Assembly (NCBI GenBank): GCA_937864535.1
Contig: CALMJS010000019.1
Coordinates: 274,500 to 338,499, forward strand
DNA length: 64,000 nucleotides
Reading direction: 5' to 3'
Origin: an uncultured Paracoccaceae bacterium
Lineage (GTDB): Bacteria; Pseudomonadota; Alphaproteobacteria; Rhodobacterales; Rhodobacteraceae
The translations under genes and the position numbers were made by a program. The notes beneath the pieces are model-generated. The model was not told the DNA's origin, made no database searches, and saw only the letters and a list, made by a program, of their open reading frames with translations. This document shows, piece by piece, positions 42,472 to 51,270 of the stretch. Each line of letters starts with the position of its first letter. The first letter of the stretch is position 1.

Positions 42472-43314
42472 GTGACCGTGACGACGCCCCAGAAAAATCC
42501 GAAGGCCACACGCGGTCGCCCCAAGAACGAAGACGGCGCCGCACACCGGATTTTGACCAAGGTCGCCGCCACCGCCGCGCTGGACCGGGACAGCGATATC
42601 CCGCTCTGGGTCCAGCTCAAGAATGCCCTCGAGCAGGTGATCGAAGCGAATATGCTGCCGCCCGATGTGCGGCTGCCATCGGAAAACGCGCTGTGCGAGG
42701 TGTTCAACGTGTCGCGCCAAGTGGTGCGCGCGGCGCTGGGGGGGCTGGCCGACGAAGGGCTGCTGACCAAGGTCGCCCGCAGCGGAATTTTCGTGGCGCA
42801 AAAACGCGGGGAAACCGACTTTATTACCTCGAACGTGTCGGTGCATTCCGACCTGACCGCGCGCGGGCACAAGGTGACCTCGGAGGCCTTTGAATTCCAG
42901 CGCTGCCAACCCGACGAGGACGAGGCGCGGGTGTTCAGCCTGCCGCCCGATGGCAGCGTGGTCCGCATCGGGCGAATCTACCGGATGGATGGCCAGCCGA
43001 TCACCCATACGTTGATTTCGCTGCCCGGACACAAGGTGCCGGACATGGAAAAAATCGCCATCGAGGGGCTGTCGGTTTTCGAGATGCTCAAGACCCGATA
43101 CGGTCTGGTGTCGCGCCGCGCCGAACGCTGGCTGACCGCGGAAATCCCGCCCGCAATCGTGTCCGAGCGGCTGGCGATCGACCCGAACCAGCCGCTGATT
43201 GCCATTGAATCGATCGCCTACGATTCCAACGACGCCCCGCTGGAATATTACCGCGCCTTCTACAATTCGGCGGTTGCGCGGATTCACGTCTCGACCGGCA
43301 TATTCAAGAACTAA
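42472..43314 (+). CDS. GntR/HutC-type regulator with UTRA domain
   Basis: A 280-residue regulator starting at GTG 42472, behind AGAGGA at 8 bases. The frame is open from 42157 but earlier codons overlap sulfatase 2. After a basic N-terminus (residues 1-35), the winged helix has IPLWVQLKNALEQVIEANML and then RLPSENALCEVFNVSRQVVRAALGGL. The UTRA domain follows from about 115 with VVRIGRIYRMDGQPI and ends in APLEYYRAFYNSAVARI. It should repress the downstream sugar-import operon and its own gene through the TGGTA-type sites on both sides. The extended basic N-terminus is longer than usual for HutC proteins. Confidence 0.88.
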   Translation: MTVTTPQKNPKATRGRPKNEDGAAHRILTKVAATAALDRDSDIPLWVQLKNALEQVIEANMLPPDVRLPSENALCEVFNVSRQVVRAALGGLADEGLLTKVARSGIFVAQKRGETDFITSNVSVHSDLTARGHKVTSEAFEFQRCQPDEDEARVFSLPPDGSVVRIGRIYRMDGQPITHTLISLPGHKVPDMEKIAIEGLSVFEMLKTRYGLVSRRAERWLTAEIPPAIVSERLAIDPNQPLIAIESIAYDSNDAPLEYYRAFYNSAVARIHVSTGIFKN

Positions 43315-43360
43315 TTGAAAAATAACAATTTTTCATCCTTAAAAAATTCTGGCCTATTTT

Positions 43361-43372
43361 TGGTAATTACCA
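43361..43372 (+). promoter_or_regulatory. Putative GntR operator B with -35 element
   Basis: TGGTAATTACCA, a perfect 12-bp palindrome preceded by TATTTT. A consensus -35 TTGACA lies at 43375-43380, only 2 bases downstream of it. The -10 (CATCTT near 43398) is weak. Binding by the GntR protein would block the promoter of the SDR-aldolase-transporter operon. Confidence 0.6.
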
Positions 43373-43501
43373 GATTGACAGGTTGAGACTTCTGTTTCAT
43401 CTTCCTTGGCAGGGAAGAGCGATGCCCGTTCGGGCCATCCAACACATCAGAACATCGGCCAGTGGGCCAACGCGAACGGTGCCGTTCGCGAGGGGGAAAA
43501 C

Positions 43502-44275
43502 TTGGACTATAAGAACCTATTCGATCTGAGCGGACAGACCGCAGCCATCACCGGCGGCGCCAGCGGTATCGGCCTCGAGGCTGCCCGCGCACTGGGGTCC
43601 TGCGGAGCCAGACTGGAAATTCTGGATTTCAACCCAGAGGCGCTAGATCGCGTGAAATCGGCACTGACCGCCGACGGCATGGACGTCACCACGACCGTTC
43701 TGGACGTGACCAAGCCCGAGGCCGTAGCCAAGGCCGCTGCCGAGGTCAATGCCCGCTGCGGCGCGGTGGATATCCTCGTGAATTCGGCAGGGATTGCCCG
43801 GCTGCACACCGCCACCGAGGTCTCCGACGCCGAGTGGCTGCGGGTGATGGATGTGAACAGCAATGGCACCTTTTGGTCCTGCCGCGAATTTGGCCGCGCG
43901 ATGGTGGCGGCTGGTCGCGGGTCCATCGTCAACATGGGGTCGATGTCGGGCACGATCATCAACTGCCCGCAGTTCGCATCGTCCTACATGGCGTCCAAGG
44001 GCGCGGTTCACCAGATCACCCGCGCGCTGGCCGTCGAATGGGCCAAGACCGGGGTGCGCGTGAATGCGCTGGCGCCGGGGTATATCGGCACCGAGATGAC
44101 GCTGGAAATGCGCGCCCGGCCCGAACTGTTCAACGTCTGGCTGGACCGGACCCCGATGGGTCGTTGCGGCGATCCGGCAGAGGTCGCCTCGGTGATCCTG
44201 TTCCTCGCCTCGCCAGCCTCGTCCTACGTCACCGGCGCAATCCTTGCGGTCGATGGCGGCTACACCTGTTTGTAA
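43502..44275 (+). CDS. SDR family oxidoreductase 1
   Basis: A 257-residue classical short-chain dehydrogenase. The cofactor motif TGGASGIG is at residues 17-24, an Asp follows the second strand (EILDFNPE, suggesting NAD), and NSAGIA stands at the NAG site. The catalytic Ser-Tyr-Lys lies in NMGSMSGTI and SSYMASKGAV. The TTG at 43502 was chosen because GAGGGGG lies 5 bases upstream and homologues begin near this point; the frame is open from 43406. As first gene after operator B, it probably oxidises the imported polyol or sugar. It is followed after 12 bases by a class II aldolase. Confidence 0.87.
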   Translation: MDYKNLFDLSGQTAAITGGASGIGLEAARALGSCGARLEILDFNPEALDRVKSALTADGMDVTTTVLDVTKPEAVAKAAAEVNARCGAVDILVNSAGIARLHTATEVSDAEWLRVMDVNSNGTFWSCREFGRAMVAAGRGSIVNMGSMSGTIINCPQFASSYMASKGAVHQITRALAVEWAKTGVRVNALAPGYIGTEMTLEMRARPELFNVWLDRTPMGRCGDPAEVASVILFLASPASSYVTGAILAVDGGYTCL

Positions 44276-44287
44276 GAAAGCCCCGCA

Positions 44288-44944
44288 ATGTCGAACACAT
44301 CTCACCCTGATCGCCTGACTGTCGCTGCCGAGATCATCGCCGCCTGTCTGGAAATGAACAACTCGGGCATCAATCAGGGCACGTCGGGCAATATTTCCGT
44401 CCGCCACGGCGACGGTATCCTGATCACGCCGACCTCGCTGGCCTATGACCGGATGCAGCCGCAGGACATCGTCTGGATGGGCTTTGACGGGACGGTCGAC
44501 GGGGCGCTGGCTCCGTCCAGCGAATGGCGGTTCCACCTCGACATCATGCGGGCCAAGCCCGAGGTGGGCGCAGTCGTCCACGCCCACCCGCACGCCTGCA
44601 CCACGCTGGCGATCATGGAAAAACCGATCCCGCCGATCCACTACATGGTGGCGGTCTGCGGCGGCCACGATATCCGCTGCGCGCCCTATGCGACCTACGG
44701 CACCGAAGAGCTGTCGAAATACGCCTTGGCCGCGCTCGAGGGGCGGTCGGCCTGTCTGCTGGCGCACCACGGGTCCATCGTGGCCGGCACCACGCTCGAT
44801 CAGGCGATGTGGCGCGCGGTCGAAGTGGAAACGCTGGCAAAACAATATCTTGGATGTCTGCCCATGGGGGAACCGCCGCTGCTGTCAGAGGCAGAAATCG
44901 CCCATGTGATCCGCAAGATCGCGGGCTACGGCCACCAGGACTAA
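44288..44944 (+). CDS. Class II aldolase/adducin family (FucA/AraD-like)
   Basis: A 218-residue zinc-dependent class II aldolase or L-ribulose-5-phosphate 4-epimerase relative. INQGTSGNISVR (residues about 28-39) binds phosphate, and SSEWRFHLDIMRAKPEVGAVVHAHPHA carries the catalytic Glu/Asp position and the zinc ligands in HAHPH (about 97-101). A third His is in LLAHHGSIVAG near 155. Members split 1-phosphorylated ketoses into dihydroxyacetone phosphate and an aldehyde. A PfkB kinase in the same operon could provide that phosphate. L-fuculose-phosphate aldolase is the closest familiar type; the exact sugar is not known. Confidence 0.87.
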   Translation: MSNTSHPDRLTVAAEIIAACLEMNNSGINQGTSGNISVRHGDGILITPTSLAYDRMQPQDIVWMGFDGTVDGALAPSSEWRFHLDIMRAKPEVGAVVHAHPHACTTLAIMEKPIPPIHYMVAVCGGHDIRCAPYATYGTEELSKYALAALEGRSACLLAHHGSIVAGTTLDQAMWRAVEVETLAKQYLGCLPMGEPPLLSEAEIAHVIRKIAGYGHQD

Positions 44945-44998
44945 GCGAACACCAGCGGCCAGTCGCCGCTGGACAATGAGGATGCAAGGGAGGAAAAC

Positions 44999-45979
44999 AT
45001 GCATCAGAACGTCACCATCACCCGTCGTACCCTGCTGGCCGCAACGGCCATGATCACCCTGGCCGTCGCAGGTCCGGCTGTTGCCCAGGACAAGCCGCTG
45101 GCCGGCAAGGTCGTCGGCGTCACCGTCATCGGCACCGACCACCACTGGGACCTGATGGCCTATCAGGGCCAGATCGACCAGCTCGAGGAACTGGGCGCCG
45201 AAGTGATCGCGCTGGACGCGGGCCGCAACGACCAGACCCAGATCAGCCAGATCCAGACCCTGATCGCGCAGCAGCCGGATGCGATCATCGAACAGCTGGG
45301 CAACCTCGACGTGCTGAACCCCTGGCTGGAGCGCATCACGCAGGCAGGCATTCCGCTGTTCACCGTGGACACCGCCACGCCGTTCGCGATCAACAACACC
45401 ACCTCGAACAACTACAACATCGGTGCGGAACTGGCGTTGCAGATCGTTCAGGACATGGGCGGCGCGGGCAAGGTTGCCGTGTTCAACGGCTTCTACTCGG
45501 TTCCGGTGTGCAAGATCCGCTACGACCAGCTGATGTACGTCCTGCAGTCCTTCCCGTCGATCGAAGTGATCCAGCCGGAACTGCGCGACGTGATCCCGAA
45601 CACGGTGCAGCAGGCCTATTCCGATGCCACCGACATCCTGACCCAATACGGTCCGGACAGCGGGCTCAAGGCATTCTGGGCATGCTGGGACGTGCCGATG
45701 ATGGGCGCAACCCAGGCCATCGAAGCCGCTGGCCGCACCGATGTGCGCACCTATGGCGTGGACGGTAGCCCGGAATACGTCGAAATGGTTGCCAACCCGG
45801 ATTCGCAGGCTGGCGCCGTGGCTGCCCAGCAGCCCTACGAGATCGGCAAGCAGGCTGCTCTGAACGTGGCCGCCTATCTGACCGGCCAGCCGGTGCCGCC
45901 GTTCAGCTTTGTTCCGGCTGTTCTGATCAACAAGGAAAACGCGGGCGAGCTCGCGGCTGACTTCCTGCCCAAGCAGTAA
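44999..45979 (+). CDS. CUT2 sugar-binding protein (RbsB-like)
   Basis: A 326-residue periplasmic binding protein of the ribose-type (peripla_BP_4) family. The N-terminus MHQNVTITRRTLLAATAMIT is a signal peptide with a twin-arginine-like TRRTLL. Cleavage is near PAVAQ. The ligand-binding pattern includes GTDHHWDLMAYQGQIDQLEELGAEV near residue 44 and TYGVDGSPEYVEMVANPDSQAGAVAAQQPYEIG near 251. GGAGG precedes the ATG. It supplies the ATPase and two permeases that follow. A strong hairpin after the gene is likely to keep its message abundant relative to the membrane subunits. Confidence 0.9.
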   Translation: MHQNVTITRRTLLAATAMITLAVAGPAVAQDKPLAGKVVGVTVIGTDHHWDLMAYQGQIDQLEELGAEVIALDAGRNDQTQISQIQTLIAQQPDAIIEQLGNLDVLNPWLERITQAGIPLFTVDTATPFAINNTTSNNYNIGAELALQIVQDMGGAGKVAVFNGFYSVPVCKIRYDQLMYVLQSFPSIEVIQPELRDVIPNTVQQAYSDATDILTQYGPDSGLKAFWACWDVPMMGATQAIEAAGRTDVRTYGVDGSPEYVEMVANPDSQAGAVAAQQPYEIGKQAALNVAAYLTGQPVPPFSFVPAVLINKENAGELAADFLPKQ

Positions 45980-45994
45980 CGACGCATCCTGTGG

Positions 45995-46023
45995 CGCCCG
46001 TCGGCCCAGTGGGCTGGCGGGCG
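45995..46023 (+). repeat. Stem-loop between binding-protein and ATPase genes
   Basis: CGCCCG (45995-46000) pairs with CGGGCG (46018-46023). The stem continues inward with wobble pairs through GGCCC/GGGCT to a tiny loop, giving about 12 bp, followed by TTTCTT. It looks like a partial terminator or stabiliser. Confidence 0.7.
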
Positions 46024-46055
46024 TTTCTTCCAATCACATTTGCATGGAGGGCAAC

Positions 46056-47564
46056 ATGACAGCCGCCATCGAGATGCGCGGGATTACCAAGACCTTTGGC
46101 CCGGTCAAAGCCCTGACCGACGCCACGCTTGTTGTCCAGCCCGGCACCATCCACGGCCTCATTGGCGCGAACGGTGCTGGAAAATCGACTATTATCAAGA
46201 TTTTAGCCGGAATTTATGCCCGCACGTCCGGCACCGTCACGGTGATGGGCAAAGAGATGGGCGTCATCACCCCCGCCACGATCGAGGCCGAGGGCGTGCA
46301 TTTCATCCATCAGGACCGCCTGCTGGTGCCGACCGCCACCGTGGCCGAGGCGATTTTTCTGCGCAACGAGCCCCGCTTTGGCCCGTTCATCAGCTATCGC
46401 CAGATGAACCGTCAGGCCAGCGAACTGCTGCGGCAGTATTTCGACATGGAACTGGACCCGCGCACGCTGATTTCCGACCTCTCCACCGCGCAACAGAAGA
46501 TCGTCCAGATCACTCGCGCGCTGGCCAACAAGGCCAAGGTGCTGGTGCTGGACGAACCGACCGCCGCCTTGGTGAAAAAAGAGGTCGACAACCTGTTCGT
46601 GGTGCTGCGGCGTCTGAAAGCCGAAGGCCGCGCCATCGTGTTCATTTCGCACTACATGGCTGAAATCGAAGAGATTTGTGACGTCGTGACCGTGCTGCGC
46701 AACGGCTCGGATGTCGGGGTCGTCACCCCCGCCGACGTGGGCATCGCCAAGATCGTCGAGATGATGACCAACCGCGATGCGTCGGAAATGTATCCGCGCC
46801 GCGAGCCGGTGATTGGCAAGCCTGCGCTGTCCGTGCGCAATCTGACGGTTGCGGGAGCGTTCCAAGACGTGTCCTTTGACCTCTACGAGGGTGAAATCCT
46901 CGGGATTACCGGGCTTCTGGGCTCGGGCGACAAGGACCTGCTCAAGGCGCTGTTCGGTCAGGTCACGCCAGACTCTGGCGAGATCATGCTGAACGGCAAG
47001 ACGGTGCACTTCCGCACCCCCGTTCAGGCCGTCCGCAATGGCGTTGCCAAGATCCCCGAAGACCGCCGCGCCCATGGTGTCGCGACCGGCCTGTCGGTTG
47101 GCGAGAATATCTCGCTCGCGTCGCTGGACCAGATGTCCTCGCGCGGGTTTGTGCAGCGCGACGCCGAGGCGCGCAATGTCGATGCGCTGATCGCGGAACT
47201 GGGGATCAAGACGCCGGGCCGTCATACGCTGGTCAAGAACCTGTCAGGCGGCAACCAGCAAAAGGTCGTCGTGGCCAAATGGCTGTCCTGCAATAGCCAG
47301 GTCTACCTGCTGGACGAGCCGACTGTTGCGGTCGACGTCGGTGCCAAGGTGGAAATCTACAACCTGATGAACCGCCTCGCCCTAGAGGGTAAGGCGTTGA
47401 TTTTCCTGTCATCCGACCTCGAAGAGATCACAGAGATGTGCGACCGCACGCTGGTCATCTACCGGGGCGAGATCATCGCGGAATATCAGCGCGGCGAGAT
47501 CGACGCGAACCGCCTGCTGGCCGTCGCCTCGGGTGCGGCCCTCAATCAAAAGGAAACGGCATGA
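46056..47564 (+). CDS. CUT2 sugar ABC transporter ATPase (RbsA-like)
   Basis: A 502-residue double ATPase. The first domain has Walker A GANGAGKS near residue 35, the unusual signature STAQQ near 144 and Walker B VLDEPTAAL. The second has a degenerate Walker A (GLLGSGDK) near 287, as is normal in this family, and a good signature LSGGNQQKV near 390. The ATG at 46056 was chosen because GGAGGGC lies before it; an in-frame ATG four codons earlier is less well placed. Its stop overlaps the next permease start by ATGA. It drives import of the sugar bound by the preceding RbsB-like protein. Confidence 0.92.
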   Translation: MTAAIEMRGITKTFGPVKALTDATLVVQPGTIHGLIGANGAGKSTIIKILAGIYARTSGTVTVMGKEMGVITPATIEAEGVHFIHQDRLLVPTATVAEAIFLRNEPRFGPFISYRQMNRQASELLRQYFDMELDPRTLISDLSTAQQKIVQITRALANKAKVLVLDEPTAALVKKEVDNLFVVLRRLKAEGRAIVFISHYMAEIEEICDVVTVLRNGSDVGVVTPADVGIAKIVEMMTNRDASEMYPRREPVIGKPALSVRNLTVAGAFQDVSFDLYEGEILGITGLLGSGDKDLLKALFGQVTPDSGEIMLNGKTVHFRTPVQAVRNGVAKIPEDRRAHGVATGLSVGENISLASLDQMSSRGFVQRDAEARNVDALIAELGIKTPGRHTLVKNLSGGNQQKVVVAKWLSCNSQVYLLDEPTVAVDVGAKVEIYNLMNRLALEGKALIFLSSDLEEITEMCDRTLVIYRGEIIAEYQRGEIDANRLLAVASGAALNQKETA

Positions 47565-48559
47565 GCGCCCTTTCAAACGTCAAAGGCCCCAAGTCCACGC
47601 GGGCGGGGTCCAAAACACTGGCAAAGCTGGCCATCCGGCTGGGGGCCTTCGTCGCCTTTGCGGGGATTCTGGTCTATTTCGCGATGACCGCCCGCGGCTT
47701 TACCTCGCCGTATAACCTGATGACCGTGGTCGAGCAGTCGGCGATCCTCGGGCTGCTGGCCTTCGGGATGACCATCGTGTTTGCCGGAACCGGCACCGAC
47801 GTCCAGCGTGGCGGGATCGACCTGTCGCTGGCGGCGAATGCCGGGCTCTGCGCGGCGGTCTATGCCGTGATGATGCGCGAAGGCTATGGCAACGGTCTGG
47901 CCATTCCCGCAGCCCTGATCACCGGCATGGTGGTTGGCCTGCTCAACGGGATCGCGGTTGTCTCGCTGCGGATCATCCCGCTGCTGGGCACGCTGGCGGT
48001 GATGAATATCGCCGCCGGGCTAGAGCTGACGCTGACCGAAAACACCGTGGTGTCGGTGAGCACCCCGCTGATGCAGGTCATCGCCTTTGGCAAGTTCATG
48101 GGGATTTCGACGCTGGCATGGTGCCTGATCGTGGTCTCTATGCTGTTGGTCTGGGTGATGCATTTCCACCGGATCGGCATGCGGGTCTACGCGGTTGGCG
48201 GCCACCACGAGGCGGCGCGGGCGGCGGGTATCGACACCGGACGCTATATCTACGGGGCCTATATCTTTGCCGGGTTCCTCGCCGGGGTGACGTCGATCCT
48301 GATCGTGTCCCGTCTGTCGTCCTCGACACCGGGGACGGGGCTGATGCTCTTGCCGATCCTTGCTGCGGCTCTGCTGGGAACGGTGTTTTCCCGCCGGTTC
48401 ATCCCGACGATTGGCGGCACGCTGCTGGCGGCACTGTTCATCGGTTTTCTCGCCAACGGGTTCCAGCTCTTGGGGATTTCGTCCTACTGGGTCGCCGGGG
48501 TTCAGGGCGCACTTATTCTGCTGGTCGTCGCTGTGACGTCCTTTGCCAAAAATAACTAA
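47561..48559 (+). CDS. CUT2 sugar ABC transporter permease 1 (RbsC-like)
   Basis: A 332-residue permease with 8-10 helices. The family signature FAGTGTDVQRGGIDLSLAANAGLCAAV is near residue 69 (the GGIDLS motif) and YAVGGHHEAARAAGIDTGRY, the cytoplasmic coupling segment, is near 209. It begins inside the ATPase stop codon (ATGA) and is followed after 12 bases by a second permease, so the channel is probably a heterodimer, as in xylose/AI-2-type systems with two distinct subunits. Confidence 0.9.
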   Translation: MSALSNVKGPKSTRAGSKTLAKLAIRLGAFVAFAGILVYFAMTARGFTSPYNLMTVVEQSAILGLLAFGMTIVFAGTGTDVQRGGIDLSLAANAGLCAAVYAVMMREGYGNGLAIPAALITGMVVGLLNGIAVVSLRIIPLLGTLAVMNIAAGLELTLTENTVVSVSTPLMQVIAFGKFMGISTLAWCLIVVSMLLVWVMHFHRIGMRVYAVGGHHEAARAAGIDTGRYIYGAYIFAGFLAGVTSILIVSRLSSSTPGTGLMLLPILAAALLGTVFSRRFIPTIGGTLLAALFIGFLANGFQLLGISSYWVAGVQGALILLVVAVTSFAKNN

Positions 48560-48571
48560 GGAGCACCGGCT

Positions 48572-49552
48572 ATGACCACTCTTGCCAAGCCGCGCCTGCG
48601 CTTTTCTCTCGATACTGTCTCGAACTATGCGGTGATCATTGCCTTTGCCGTCGTGGTGGTGATTTTCAGCCTGACCGCCGACGGATTTCTGACCGGCAGC
48701 AACCTGATGAACCTGATCTCGAACAAAGTCGTTCTGCTGGCGATCATTGCGCTGGGGATGACCATTGTCATCGGGGCAGGGGGCATCGACCTGTCGGTCG
48801 GCGTGTCCATCGACCTGTCCTCGATGATCTTTATCATGATGATCGCGGCGGGCTATGCGGGGTTCTTTGCCATCATGGGCGGGCTCGCCGCGGCGTTCTG
48901 TGTCGGGCTGGCCAACGCCATCCTGATCAACAAGCTCAAGATCAATCCCTTTCTCGCGACCCTTGGCGTTCTGTTCATCGGGCAATCCATCCAGCGCCTG
49001 TCGACGCAGGGTGGCGTCCCGATCTATCTGACCCGCGCCGAATATGCCGCACCGTTTGACGCCATTGCCCGGACCAATCTGGCCGGGGTGCCTGCGCCGA
49101 TCATCGTGATGATCCTGTGTATCATCGCGGTCTACCTCGCGCTGCATCGGTCGGTGTTCGGCCGCTATGTCGCCGCCTTGGGCGCGCAGGCCGAGGTTGC
49201 CCGCTATTCGGGTATCCGCGTCGCGTTCAACCTGTCGGTGGTGTTCATCGCCTGTGCGGTGCTGTCGGGGATCACCGGCATCCTGCTGTCCTCGACCGTG
49301 CGCAGCTATGTGCCGTTTGCGGGCGATGCGTTCCTGCTCGATGCGATCGGCGCGACCTTTATCGGCACGGCGATCAGCGCCGAGCGTCGCCCCTCGGTCA
49401 TCGGCACCCTGCTGGGGGTTCTGCTCCTGGCGGTGATGCGCAACGGTCTGCTGCTGATCGGCTGGAATTTCTTTTGGCAGCAGGTCGGTATCGGCGTGCT
49501 CGTCTTCCTCGTCCTAGGCCTGTCTTTCGGCCTCAAGAAGCGTTCGGAGTAG
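48572..49552 (+). CDS. CUT2 sugar ABC transporter permease 2 (RbsC-like)
   Basis: A 326-residue permease paired with the previous one. GMTIVIGAGGIDLSVGVSIDLSSMIFIMM near residue 68 carries the GGIDLSVG motif. VAALGAQAEVARYSGIRVAFNLS near 200 is the coupling segment, and ISAERRPSVIGTLLGVLLLAVMRNG near 269 is the conserved C-terminal part. AAGGAG lies before the ATG. Four bases separate it from the kinase gene. No abnormality seen. Confidence 0.9.
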   Translation: MTTLAKPRLRFSLDTVSNYAVIIAFAVVVVIFSLTADGFLTGSNLMNLISNKVVLLAIIALGMTIVIGAGGIDLSVGVSIDLSSMIFIMMIAAGYAGFFAIMGGLAAAFCVGLANAILINKLKINPFLATLGVLFIGQSIQRLSTQGGVPIYLTRAEYAAPFDAIARTNLAGVPAPIIVMILCIIAVYLALHRSVFGRYVAALGAQAEVARYSGIRVAFNLSVVFIACAVLSGITGILLSSTVRSYVPFAGDAFLLDAIGATFIGTAISAERRPSVIGTLLGVLLLAVMRNGLLLIGWNFFWQQVGIGVLVFLVLGLSFGLKKRSE

Positions 49553-49556
49553 CGCA

Positions 49557-50519
49557 ATGCCCAACTATGATTTCTCTGCCGTCGGTTTTCTGGTGATCGA
49601 CGTTCTGTGCCGCTATGCCGATGACATGCCGCCGCCGGGCGGGGCCACCTTTGTCCAGGAGGCGACGATGACCGTCGCCGGGACCGCAGGGGCCACCGCG
49701 CTGGACTGTGCGATCCTCGGGCTCAAGGGGCAGATCTCTGCCCGCGTCGGCCGCGATGCGATGGGGGACTTCCTGCTCGCGGATATGCAGAAACGGGGTC
49801 TGGACACCCGTCTGGTCCAGATCGACGACCACGTGCAGACCTCGACCAGCCTGCTGCCGATCCGTCCCGACGGGTCCCGCTCGGCGTTCTTCGTCCCCGG
49901 CACCAGCAAGACGTTTCTGCCGACCGAGGCGGAGGTGCAAGAGATTCTGGACGCGCGGATCATCCATCTGGGCGGCACGGGCCTTCTCGATGCGTTTGAC
50001 GGCGCGGCATCGGTCGATCTGCTGAAACGGGCCAAGGAACTGGGCCGGACGACGGTGTTCGATCTGATCCTCGCCAACCCGGCGACCTTTGAAAAGGTGC
50101 TGCCGCTTCTACCCTATATCGACTATTTCGTCCCCTCGATCCACGAAGCCGCGGCGATGGCGGGCGTCTCTGATCCCGCCGAGGTCGCCGCATGGTTCAA
50201 GGCGCGCGGCGTCAAGAACGCGATCCTAACGCTCGAGGGCGACGGGGTCTATGTCGATCCCGAACACGGCGCGCCGTTCCACCTGCCGTCGCACCAGATC
50301 GAGGTCGTCGATACCACCGGCTGCGGCGACAGCTTTACCGCAGGGGTGATCGTCGGTCTGGCCAAGGGCTGGGACCTGCGCGAGGTCTGCCGCTTTGCCA
50401 ACACCGTGGCTGCGCATGTGGCGATGGGACTGGGATCGCAGGGAAAACTGGCATCCTTCGACGCCACGGTCGAGGCAATGAACACATGGCCGCTGCGTGC
50501 GGTACAGGATCGGGGATAA
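49557..50519 (+). CDS. PfkB family sugar kinase
   Basis: A 320-residue ribokinase-fold kinase. The second PfkB signature DTTGCGDSFTAG holds the catalytic Asp near residue 258, and the N-terminal GGATFVQEATMTVAGTAGATALDCAILG carries the substrate-binding glycine-rich part. HLGGTGLLDAFDG and FDLILANP form the usual middle strands. It should phosphorylate the sugar imported by the CUT2 transporter or an SDR product, giving the substrate of the class II aldolase. The specific sugar is not readable. It is immediately downstream of the second permease gene and 3 bases before SDR 2. Confidence 0.88.
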   Translation: MPNYDFSAVGFLVIDVLCRYADDMPPPGGATFVQEATMTVAGTAGATALDCAILGLKGQISARVGRDAMGDFLLADMQKRGLDTRLVQIDDHVQTSTSLLPIRPDGSRSAFFVPGTSKTFLPTEAEVQEILDARIIHLGGTGLLDAFDGAASVDLLKRAKELGRTTVFDLILANPATFEKVLPLLPYIDYFVPSIHEAAAMAGVSDPAEVAAWFKARGVKNAILTLEGDGVYVDPEHGAPFHLPSHQIEVVDTTGCGDSFTAGVIVGLAKGWDLREVCRFANTVAAHVAMGLGSQGKLASFDATVEAMNTWPLRAVQDRG

Positions 50520-50522
50520 ACC

Positions 50523-51260
50523 ATGCTGACAGGGAAAATCGCGCTGATCACCGGCGGCGCGCAGGGCATCGGGGCCGCAATTGCGGAAAAACTGGCGGCC
50601 CATGGCGCCGATATCGTGATCGCGGACCTGCCGTCGCAGCGCGCCACCTTTGCCAAGGTGCAGAGTGCCGTTCAGGGGCTGGGCCGGACCTGCCGCTTTG
50701 TCGATATGGATGTCACCAGCCAATCCAGCGTCGAGGCCGCCGTGGCCGAAGCCGGGCAGATCGACATTCTGGTCAACAACGCCGGCATCCTGCGCGCGCA
50801 GCCGCTGGAAGAGTTGTCCGAGGACAGTTGGAACACCCATTTCAACATCAACGCGCGGGGCGTCCTGTTCGTGACCAATGCCGTGTTGCCGCAGATGCGG
50901 GCACGCAAATCCGGGCGGATCATCAACATCGCCTCGCTCGCGGCGCGGCAGGGCATCCCGACCGAGGGTCACTATGCCGCGACCAAGGCCGCTGTGGTCA
51001 CGCTGACACGGGTCTATGCGCAGGAAACCGGGGCCGATGGCATCACCGTGAACGCGATTTGTCCGGGGATCATCCTGACAGAGATGGCGCTGAACAAACT
51101 GGTGGGCGCGGACCGCGAGACATGGACGCAGGCGACCTCGCTCAAACGTCTGGGGCAACCCTCTGACGTGGGCGGCGCGGCGGTGTTCCTGGCCTCGGAC
51201 CTGGCTGACTATATCACCGGACAGGCGCTGAACGTCTGTGGCGGTCTCTATTTCCACTAA
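50523..51260 (+). CDS. SDR family oxidoreductase 2
   Basis: A 245-residue classical SDR. TGGAQGIG is at residues 10-17, an Asp ends strand 2 (VIADLPSQ), NNAGIL is near 82, and Ser-Tyr-Lys lies in NIASLAARQG and HYAATKAAV. PGIILTEMALNKLVG near 180 follows the catalytic site. It is close in type to gluconate 5-dehydrogenase or 3-oxoacyl-ACP reductase-like sugar dehydrogenases. It lies between the kinase and the acetoacetyl-CoA synthetase gene, so it could serve either the sugar part or the acyl-CoA part of the operon. Confidence 0.86.
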   Translation: MLTGKIALITGGAQGIGAAIAEKLAAHGADIVIADLPSQRATFAKVQSAVQGLGRTCRFVDMDVTSQSSVEAAVAEAGQIDILVNNAGILRAQPLEELSEDSWNTHFNINARGVLFVTNAVLPQMRARKSGRIINIASLAARQGIPTEGHYAATKAAVVTLTRVYAQETGADGITVNAICPGIILTEMALNKLVGADRETWTQATSLKRLGQPSDVGGAAVFLASDLADYITGQALNVCGGLYFH

Positions 51261-51270
51261 GTAGATTCAC

